Positions 4,855-10,918 of a DNA stretch of 11,850 bases are shown piece by piece (position 1 is the stretch's first letter; every line of letters starts with the position of its first letter). A program made the translations under genes and the position numbers. Source of the DNA: an uncultured Bacteroidota bacterium (GTDB taxonomy: Bacteria > Bacteroidota > Bacteroidia > Chitinophagales > Chitinophagaceae); the NCBI GenBank assembly GCA_946479055.1, contig CAMLEX010000070.1, positions 1 through 11,850 of the forward strand, in the 5' to 3' direction. Below the pieces are notes generated by a model. That model did no database searches. It saw nothing but the letters and a program-made list of their open reading frames with translations, and was not told where the DNA came from.

Positions 4855-7647
4855 ATGCGTTTAAGGCTGCAATTACTCTCTCTTTTACTGGTACTTTTTT
4901 CGGTTGCTAATGCACAGATAAAGCTTAGCGGTAAAGTTGTTAATACTAAAAATGAACCTCTTGCCGGCGTATCGGTAAAGATTGTTGGTGCAACTGGCGG
5001 AACTACAACTGATATAGAAGGTCATTACTCATTAAGTCTTACGACTGGTAAGAAATATGAACTGGAATTTTCTGCGATAGGATACCAGGCCAAAAACGTA
5101 AATGAAATAGAGCTGACAGATAAACAGGTGAATGAATTAAACATTACACTTGAGTCCACTTCAAAAAATCTTGAAGGTGTTGTTGTAAAAAGTACCACTG
5201 TTTCTGCACGCAAAGAATCAACTGCTTCTTTAATTTCATTTCAAAAGAATACTAACACAGTCGCTTCAGTTATTTCGGCAGAATCCATCCGCCGTTCTCC
5301 GGATAAAAATACCGGGGAGGTATTGAAACGTATTCCCGGTGCAAGTCTGTTAGAAGATAAATACCTGGTGGTAAGAGGGCTTAGCGACCGCTACAACCAG
5401 GCCATGCTGAATGGTATTCAGCTTTCAAGCACGGAGCCTGACCGTAAAACATTTTCTTTCGACATCTTTCCTTCCGCTATGATTGACAATATAATTGTCA
5501 ATAAAGCTTTTGTTCCTGAACTAAGCGGTGAGTGGGCCGGAGGACTTGTGCAGGTGAACACAAAAGATATTCCTTCTTCTCCTTTTTTTAATGTCCAGGT
5601 AGGAACAGGATTCAATAGTAAAACAGTCGGAAAAGATTTTTATACCTATAAAGGAGGAAAACTTGATTTCATGGGTGTTGATGATGGTGCAAGAGCATTG
5701 CCGGATGGTATCCCTGCCAAATATGCCTTTAATGCTTTATCCGACGAAGCTAAAACAGACTGGGGTAAAAAATTTGGCAATGACTGGGGTGTTTTAAAGA
5801 ACACTGCAACCCCTGATCTGTCATTTCAACTGAGTGGTGGGTTCAATTCAAAAATTGGCAGCAAAAAATTAGGGGGTACATTAGCGTTGACGTATAGCAA
5901 TTCAAGCAGGAACCTTGATTTCCAGAATAATATTTTTACCCTCAATAGAATTGAAAAAACCGCTGATTCCAGTTTTGCCTACAATAATAACAGGTACAGC
6001 AAAAACGTACTGGTCGGCGCATTGGCAAATATTGCTCTGCAATTAAATGGCAATAACAAGATCTCTTTAAAAAATATCATTAATGTAAATGCTACCGATT
6101 ATGTGACATTGAGAACAGGGACTGATTATGAATTCAGATCATCAGGTGCGCCAATCATGGCCCGTGAGCTGGGTTTTAAAGCAAATACATTTTATAACAG
6201 CCAGTTATCCGGTGAGCACAATCTGCCATCTTTAAAATCGAAATTGAAATGGTATGGCAGCTTTACTATACTGGATCAATACATACCCAAGCAAAGACGC
6301 TTACAATATAACCAATCGGAGAACGGAGAATACTTAGCACTGATTTCTGAAACATCTTCTCAAAAATCTGGCAACTATTTTTATTCTACACTTTCTGATT
6401 ACATCTATTCGGCCGGTGGCGATTGGACTTATAATTTTAAATGGTTAGGCAATAATCAAAATATTAAAGCCGGTTATTTGTTCCAGATAAAAGACAGGTT
6501 ATACAATTCTCGTCCGTTCTCTATTACTCTTTCATCAAGTGCTGGTGAAGATTTGAAGAAATTGAGTCCTGAACAAATCTTTGCGGCTGAAAACTTTGGC
6601 GTCAATGGTTTTGGATTTGAGGAATATGCGGAATCAAGATTCCGTTATATGGCTAACTCTATTTTAAATGCGGGTTTTCTGCAGTTTGATAACCAATTTA
6701 CCAATTGGCTGCGGGTGGTATGGGGAGCAAGAATTGAAGATTTTGACCAGGTAGTGGGTAGCACTAAAGAAAGTGATCCACGCCATGTTCATTCACGGGT
6801 TACAGATGTATTACCTGCAGTGAATGCTACTTTTAAATTAAACTCAAAAACTAATCTTCGTTTAACTGGTTCACAGACTGTTATCCGTCCGGAGTTCAGG
6901 GAGATTTCAGACTTTGCCTTCTATGATTTTGAGTTAGGTGCAACGGTTATTGGTAATAGAAATCTTAAGCGTACGAAAGTAACCAACCTTGATCTGCGGT
7001 ATGAAATATATCCCCGTTCTGGTGAATTATTTACTGCCGGTGTTTTCTACAAAAAGTTTAAGACACCTATTGAACAATATTTCAATCAGTCCGGTGCAGG
7101 CTCTTCAAGTTCTTTCAACTTTATCAATGCGGATGAAGCAACTTCTTATGGCGCCGAAATAGAGTTTCGTAAAAAACTTGACTTTGCAAACGCTTTAAAA
7201 AATTTCACGTTCCAGACCAATCTTGCTTATATCAAAAGCAAGGTTGAAAGCAAACTCGAAAACCTGGACAGGCCGATGCAGGGACAGTCTCCTTATATCA
7301 TCAATGCTTCTTTGCAATATGATATAGAGCCATTGGGTATAAATACAACCGTATTATTTAACCAGATCGGCCGCCGCATCCTGTACGTAGGTAATGACCA
7401 GGTTCCTGAAATATGGGAAAATCCAAGGCCGCTTCTTGATTTACAGATAGCCAAAAAACTTATTAAGGATAAAGCGGAAATAAAATTAAATGTGTCAAAT
7501 ATCCTGAACAAAATGGCTTACTACTATCATGATATGAATAGTAACAAAAAGTTTGACAATGGTGCTGGCAAAAATTCTGATGCAATAGCGGTTGGCCGTA
7601 ACTATGGCACCAACTTCAGTCTTTCTTTCAATTATAAATTCAAATAA
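4855..7647 (+). CDS. TonB-dependent outer-membrane receptor (likely phosphate-responsive)
   Basis: A TonB-dependent active transporter of 930 residues. The signal peptide (1-21) ends VANAQ. A carboxypeptidase-like regulatory domain follows at about 23-100 (KLSGKVVN..GVSVKIVG..TTDIEGHYSL), then a plug at about 132-240 with LKRIPGASLLEDKYLVVRGLSDRYN and NKAFVPELSGEWAGGLVQVNTK, then a long barrel ending NFSLSFNYKFK. The plug's VRGLSDRYN..LNGIQL..EPDRKTF pattern resembles a receptor subgroup (VRGLGERY type) also found in proteobacteria, not the SusC/RagA type. The frame is open back to a GTG at 4825, but ATG 4855 gives a clean signal peptide and avoids the promoter. The lipoprotein gene starts 19 bp after the stop, forming an operon. 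The six-unit Pho-box-like array suggests induction by phosphate limitation and hence a phosphorus-containing ligand (inference); the substrate cannot be read from sequence. Confidence 0.9.
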   Translation: MRLRLQLLSLLLVLFSVANAQIKLSGKVVNTKNEPLAGVSVKIVGATGGTTTDIEGHYSLSLTTGKKYELEFSAIGYQAKNVNEIELTDKQVNELNITLESTSKNLEGVVVKSTTVSARKESTASLISFQKNTNTVASVISAESIRRSPDKNTGEVLKRIPGASLLEDKYLVVRGLSDRYNQAMLNGIQLSSTEPDRKTFSFDIFPSAMIDNIIVNKAFVPELSGEWAGGLVQVNTKDIPSSPFFNVQVGTGFNSKTVGKDFYTYKGGKLDFMGVDDGARALPDGIPAKYAFNALSDEAKTDWGKKFGNDWGVLKNTATPDLSFQLSGGFNSKIGSKKLGGTLALTYSNSSRNLDFQNNIFTLNRIEKTADSSFAYNNNRYSKNVLVGALANIALQLNGNNKISLKNIINVNATDYVTLRTGTDYEFRSSGAPIMARELGFKANTFYNSQLSGEHNLPSLKSKLKWYGSFTILDQYIPKQRRLQYNQSENGEYLALISETSSQKSGNYFYSTLSDYIYSAGGDWTYNFKWLGNNQNIKAGYLFQIKDRLYNSRPFSITLSSSAGEDLKKLSPEQIFAAENFGVNGFGFEEYAESRFRYMANSILNAGFLQFDNQFTNWLRVVWGARIEDFDQVVGSTKESDPRHVHSRVTDVLPAVNATFKLNSKTNLRLTGSQTVIRPEFREISDFAFYDFELGATVIGNRNLKRTKVTNLDLRYEIYPRSGELFTAGVFYKKFKTPIEQYFNQSGAGSSSSFNFINADEATSYGAEIEFRKKLDFANALKNFTFQTNLAYIKSKVESKLENLDRPMQGQSPYIINASLQYDIEPLGINTTVLFNQIGRRILYVGNDQVPEIWENPRPLLDLQIAKKLIKDKAEIKLNVSNILNKMAYYYHDMNSNKKFDNGAGKNSDAIAVGRNYGTNFSLSFNYKFK

Positions 7648-7666
7648 CTCAATAACTATAAAACAA

Positions 7667-9082
7667 ATGAAAAAGTTAGTCCTCTTTTCTGTAATGGCAG
7701 GTATGTTCATCAGTTCCTGTCGCAAGATCGAAGTAGATGGTGACGGAGACTCTACGACCAAGCCAGGCAATCAAACTGAAGTGGTGCTGGAAGGAAAAAT
7801 ATCCGCGGATATGAAACTTACAGCCGATAAAAAATATTTTTTACGAAAAAATGTTCTTGTTACCAACAATGCCACTTTAACTATAGAGCCTGGTACAACT
7901 ATTTATGGTGAAACTTCAAGTAAGGGTTACCTTGTTATTACCCGTGGTGCAAAAATTATTGCAGAAGGTACAGCTGACAAACCTATTGTATTCACTTCCC
8001 AGGCAGATCAGTTTGGCCAAGCAAAGTCTGGTGACTGGGGTGGTATTGTTATACTTGGTAAAGGTGTTGCTAATTCATCTTTTAACGGCCAGGCCGGTGT
8101 TGGTGAAATTGAAGGTGGCGTAAATGATGGCGAAGGAAATGGCTTGTATGGCGGCGGTACTACTGCTGACAACAACGATAACTCAGGCATATTAAAATAT
8201 GTCCGTATTGAATATGCAGGTTATGCCTTTTTACCCGATAAGGAATTGAACAGTCTTACATTAGGCGCCGTGGGTAAAGGAACCATAATTGAATATGTAC
8301 AGATCGCTTATGCATTGGATGATGCAATAGAGTGTTTTGGTGGCGCTGTTGATCTTAAACATATTGTTATTAACCGCACTTTAGATGACGACCTGGATAC
8401 GGATAACGGCTATAGTGGTAAAGTACAGTTTGTAATTATCATGCGTGATTCTACCCGTGCAGATGTTTCCAAATCAGAATCTTTTGAAAGCGATAACGAT
8501 GCTAACGGCTCTACGTTGACGCCACAAACAAGTGCTGTCTATAGTAATATTACCGTTCTTGGTCCAAGGGCTACTGCAAGCAATGTTGGTAATTCATTGT
8601 TCCTGGCTGGTGCACAGATACGTCGTAACTCCAGCATTTCAATTTTCAATTCAGTTTTTGTTGGTTGGCCTAAAGGTATTCTGATTGATGATAGCAAAGG
8701 AACTGCAACCAGCGATAATGTTGTGGCCGGTAAAGTTGCTATTAAGAATGTTACACTGGCAGGTTGTGCAAAGCCATTGGATTATGCAAAAAAAGAAGGT
8801 GGCGCAGATTGGGGTTTGACAGCAGTAACCGATTGGTTTAATACTGCTGATTATAAAAATGCAATATTAGCTGCTCAGGTTGATGTTAAACTGAAAGATC
8901 CATTTAATTATAAAACACCTGACTTCACTCCTGAAGCCGGTTCACCATTAACGGCTGCGGATGCTGCAAGCTTTACTGATGCAAAACTTAGCGGATTTGA
9001 ACAAGTTGCTTTCCGTGGCGCCGTTGGAGTTGAAGGTACACCTGCTGCCACCTGGTGGAAAGGATGGACAAGTTTTAAGTAA
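7667..9082 (+). CDS. Beta-helix surface lipoprotein paired with TonB receptor
   Basis: A 471-residue lipoprotein. The signal peptide MKKLVLFSVMAGMFISSC has lipobox ISSC, with the lipid-bearing Cys at 18. The Cys is followed by RKIEVDGDGD, an acidic stretch reminiscent of Bacteroidota surface-export signals, so outer-surface display is plausible. The body (about 40-470) shows glycine- and valine-rich short strands such as TIEPGTTIYGE, GTIIEYVQIAYALDDAIECFGG and VDLKHIVINRTLDDDLDTDNGYSG, consistent with a right-handed beta-helix. Asp-rich turns may bind metal. The frame is open back to an ATG at 7592, but that overlaps the receptor gene and buries the lipobox. It lies 19 bp after the receptor and before a strong terminator, so the two are co-expressed. 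It likely captures or processes the receptor's ligand, in the position a SusD would hold, although it has no SusD features. The exact function is unknown. Confidence 0.85.
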   Translation: MKKLVLFSVMAGMFISSCRKIEVDGDGDSTTKPGNQTEVVLEGKISADMKLTADKKYFLRKNVLVTNNATLTIEPGTTIYGETSSKGYLVITRGAKIIAEGTADKPIVFTSQADQFGQAKSGDWGGIVILGKGVANSSFNGQAGVGEIEGGVNDGEGNGLYGGGTTADNNDNSGILKYVRIEYAGYAFLPDKELNSLTLGAVGKGTIIEYVQIAYALDDAIECFGGAVDLKHIVINRTLDDDLDTDNGYSGKVQFVIIMRDSTRADVSKSESFESDNDANGSTLTPQTSAVYSNITVLGPRATASNVGNSLFLAGAQIRRNSSISIFNSVFVGWPKGILIDDSKGTATSDNVVAGKVAIKNVTLAGCAKPLDYAKKEGGADWGLTAVTDWFNTADYKNAILAAQVDVKLKDPFNYKTPDFTPEAGSPLTAADAASFTDAKLSGFEQVAFRGAVGVEGTPAATWWKGWTSFK

Positions 9083-9102
9083 TCAATTGATACATTTTTT
9101 TG

Positions 9103-9141
9103 CTAAAAAGACCATCTCCAAATAAGAGATGGTCTTTTTAG
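9103..9141. terminator. Strong, probably bidirectional terminator
   Basis: A perfect 16-bp stem (9103-9118 with 9126-9141) around a 7-nt loop, with an internal run of five A/T pairs at its outer end. It sits 20 bp after the lipoprotein stop and 45 bp after the stop of the convergent transglutaminase-like gene, so it can end both transcripts. Confidence 0.9.
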
Positions 9142-9186
9142 TTTCGGTTTTGTTGCTTATCTAGTGTGAAATATTTTAAGAGTGAT

Positions 9187-10392
9187 CTAATTTATCGGAT
9201 TATACACGTAGGTAACCTCATAAGCCGATTTGCGCAGTTCGGGTAATAATTCTCCTATTGTAAGATCCTGTTTTTGGGGGCTTGGCTCACAAACGGAATA
9301 TTTATCTCCATTGTAAAGTATCGTCTTTCCTACAGGCTTATCAAATTTTACTGCAATGGTCACATGTTTCGGATAAGCCAGCACGATCATAGGAAGATTG
9401 TAAATTTCTTTCACTAAGAAAAAAAAGAGTGCTGCCCTATCTTCGCAGTCGCTTTGATCATAGAGTAATGTTTGCTCAGGCGACAAACGTTTTTCGCCGC
9501 CAAAATTTTCAGAATCGGTTTGAAATAAAAAAGCATAGCGGGTAAATCGCATCAGGTAGTCCACTCCATTTTTTGTATTCAGCCCTTTTATACTTTTTTT
9601 AAGTGAGGGGATGAGAGAACTATATGTTTCCTTACTCAGGGGGATATTAAAATAAGATTCATAATCAACTACAGGGTAATTGGCGAAAATTGTCTTTACC
9701 TGCGGATTGAGTTTTATTTTAAAATGATAATCAGTTTGATTGTAATTAAACGTGAGATCTTTTTCTACATAGTCAGTAGGACTAAACCCTGGCAAGTGCG
9801 TAACCTTATAGGAAAAAGATTTTAGCGCTTCAGGATTGCGGATAGCTATTTCCGAAAATTTTTCTTTTTCAAAATCAATGGTTCCGTAATCATGATAGTT
9901 TAAACAAACATACTGCTTGCCATCACGCATGCGAAAAGGAATATTATAAATGTTCTCATCACTTTGTACATAAAAGAGTAAGCGGTCATTGGAAATAGAC
10001 AGTGTAGCGTCATATCCTGACTTTGATAAAAAAAACCATTTGTATAATGTATATCGCTGGTAATTTTCAGCTTTAGGGCTTATTTGTTGTGCTGCTTTGC
10101 GAATAAGTTGGTAAAACAACCAATCATCCGGTTTGGTTTGTTCCTTGTAGGAAAGAAGGGCGTTAACTATAGGCTGGTATTCAGTTTTGCTGATGCTTTC
10201 GTAAAATGATTGTATGGCTGGTGCAGAGAGCGGACCTGGAAAATTTACTAAAGATGATTTGATAAATGGAAACTCAATCGTATCGCCATAAAAATCGAAA
10301 CGGATAGTTGAGATCTTACTTTGTGCGGATGAGTATTTTGTATGAATACCCAATACAAGTACCAGGGATAATATGAGATGTTTAATTTTCAA
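9187..10392 (-). CDS. Secreted transglutaminase-like cysteine-protease-fold protein, TTG start
   Basis: A 401-residue exported protein. The signal peptide ends near SSAQS (about residue 25). The C-terminal part carries a transglutaminase-like core: Cys316 in SDCEDRAALFFFL, His343 in KHVTIAVKF, and an acidic third residue, probably Glu369 in VCEPSP where the family usually has Asp. The Cys/His/acid order fits the papain-like transglutaminase fold, as amidase, peptidase or binding protein. The rest (about 26-300) is not recognised; it is rich in Tyr/Phe/Lys strands. The start is TTG (10390-10392): an in-frame TAA lies six codons upstream and no ATG occurs before the signal peptide. It is monocistronic and converges on the lipoprotein operon. 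Its tie to phosphate is positional only. The active-site call is fairly firm; the substrate is unknown. Confidence 0.72.
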   Translation of the reverse strand: MKIKHLILSLVLVLGIHTKYSSAQSKISTIRFDFYGDTIEFPFIKSSLVNFPGPLSAPAIQSFYESISKTEYQPIVNALLSYKEQTKPDDWLFYQLIRKAAQQISPKAENYQRYTLYKWFFLSKSGYDATLSISNDRLLFYVQSDENIYNIPFRMRDGKQYVCLNYHDYGTIDFEKEKFSEIAIRNPEALKSFSYKVTHLPGFSPTDYVEKDLTFNYNQTDYHFKIKLNPQVKTIFANYPVVDYESYFNIPLSKETYSSLIPSLKKSIKGLNTKNGVDYLMRFTRYAFLFQTDSENFGGEKRLSPEQTLLYDQSDCEDRAALFFFLVKEIYNLPMIVLAYPKHVTIAVKFDKPVGKTILYNGDKYSVCEPSPQKQDLTIGELLPELRKSAYEVTYVYNPIN

Positions 10393-10408
10393 AGGCAGCC
10401 TATCTCTT

Positions 10409-10416
10409 TAAAGCTA
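10409..10416 (-). promoter_or_regulatory. Candidate -7 element of transglutaminase-like gene
   Basis: The minus strand reads TAGCTTTA, one mismatch from TAnnTTTG. It would start transcription about 10 nt before the TTG start codon. A second match, TGCCTTTG, overlaps the start codon itself and cannot serve this protein. Confidence 0.3.
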
Positions 10417-10523
10417 CAAAAACTTAACAATAAGGTAATATTAAATTTTTACAGACTGAAGAAAACTTGCTTATAGTTTTCTTTCCGCCTGCCAGGAGTT
10501 GCGGACTAACCCGATTAAATGAA

Positions 10524-10567
10524 TTAATTCTTTGATAACCTTACCGTAACTGTGCTGTAATACAGGC
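10524..10567 (+). promoter_or_regulatory. Pho-box-like array of the candidate sRNA promoter
   Basis: Units start at 10524 (TTAATTC), 10535 (ATAACCT), 10546 (GTAACTG) and 10557 (GTAATAC), in exact 11-bp steps. The last three are good matches to the (G/A)TAA(C/T) core. The start of the last unit is 15 nt before the -7 element at 10572, the same spacing as in the TonB-receptor promoter. Confidence 0.62.
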
Positions 10568-10571
10568 AGCG

Positions 10572-10579
10572 CATCTTTG
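10572..10579 (+). promoter_or_regulatory. -7 element of candidate sRNA
   Basis: CATCTTTG followed by C, one mismatch from TAnnTTTG. It differs from the TonB-receptor element only at a free position. It predicts transcription starting at about A10584 or G10585. Confidence 0.6.
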
Positions 10580-10583
10580 CCTT

Positions 10584-10695
10584 AGTTCTTATCTACACGT
10601 CGTTACCAATTGCTGATGGTTAGCAGTTACCATCACATGCAATTTTCTCATGCAGTTTACCATCCCGGCAGCAAGCAGACCGGGGTGGTTTTTTT
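10584..10695 (+). ncRNA. Candidate phosphate-responsive small RNA (~112 nt)
   Basis: A short transcription unit bounded by a Pho-box-like promoter and an intrinsic terminator, with no gene inside. The predicted 5' part folds into a hairpin: 10608-10619 pairs with 10630-10635 and 10639-10644 (12 pairs, a 3-nt CAT bulge at 10636-10638, and a 10-nt loop at 10620-10629). A single-stranded stretch (10645-10658) leads to the terminator stem. GTTACCA occurs twice (10602 and 10626). This architecture is that of a trans-acting sRNA. A leader or attenuator for the SusC-like gene, 220 bp downstream, is the main alternative, but that gene appears to have its own promoter. I do not recognise an Rfam family or a known riboswitch. 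The exact ends are inferred. Confidence 0.55.
10659..10695 (+). terminator. Intrinsic terminator of candidate sRNA
   Basis: A 10-bp GC-rich stem (10659-10668 with 10680-10689; nine Watson-Crick pairs and one T-G pair) with an 11-nt loop, followed by a run of seven T (10689-10695). It works only in the plus direction. No plus-strand gene lies between the terminator at 9103-9141 and here, so it implies a plus-strand transcript starting shortly upstream. Confidence 0.85.
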
Positions 10696-10800
10696 ATGGT
10701 TTCTCCTGTCATTATTATAATCTAATAACCGCCTCTAACTTTTTCAACAGAAGTTAAGTATTCCCGCTGCCTGCCTTTTATATGAGATAAATGCTACCAC

Positions 10801-10866
10801 TTTACAATTTCATCACATATCGTTAATCATTCATTCATGCCTGCATAAGACTGGGGTCACATTGTA
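10801..10866 (+). promoter_or_regulatory. Degenerate Pho-box-like array upstream of susC-like gene
   Basis: Six in-phase 11-bp units start at 10801, 10812, 10823, 10834, 10845 and 10856. Their cores are TTTACAA, ATCACAT, TTAATCA, TTCATGC, ATAAGAC and GTCACAT. Core T2 and A4 are kept in all six; the second and last are close to the consensus, the others weak. The last unit begins 15 nt before a possible -7 element. Weaker evidence than at 4762. Confidence 0.42.
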
Positions 10867-10870
10867 ATTT

Positions 10871-10878
10871 GAATTTCG
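10871..10878 (+). promoter_or_regulatory. Possible -7 element of susC-like gene
   Basis: GAATTTCG then C matches four of the six fixed bases of TAnnTTTG and resembles the DUF47 element (TAATTTCG then C). It predicts a leader of about 35 nt before the ATG at 10919. It is placed mainly by its 15-nt spacing from the last repeat. Confidence 0.3.
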
Positions 10879-10918
10879 CCGGGCAACTACAAACCGAAAC
10901 CAAATTAATTCCCTTCTT

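Larger units (their letters stand above)
10393..10918. other. 526-bp region without protein gene, regulatory
   Basis: This space between the divergent transglutaminase-like and SusC-like genes holds, in order: the promoter of the minus-strand gene (near 10409), a Pho-box-like array and -7 element (10524-10579), a candidate sRNA with terminator (about 10584-10695), and a second, degenerate array with the SusC -7 element (10801-10878). I see nothing definable in 10446-10523 or 10700-10800. One 35-codon reading frame (ATG 10616) runs through the terminator and is not called as a gene. Confidence 0.6.

Noticed and set aside
7592..7666. Upstream ATG for the beta-helix lipoprotein
   Set aside because: It overlaps the receptor gene by 56 bp and would bury the lipobox; the ATG at 7667 gives a clean lipoprotein signal.
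10388..10395. TGCCTTTG on the minus strand as a promoter of the transglutaminase-like gene
   Set aside because: It overlaps the start codon, so a transcript from it would lack the start and signal peptide.
10424..10445. Two-unit Pho-box-like pair (TTAACAA, GTAATAT) near the transglutaminase-like gene
   Set aside because: It has only two units, points away from that gene, and has no -7 element 15 nt beyond; AT-rich DNA yields such pairs by chance.
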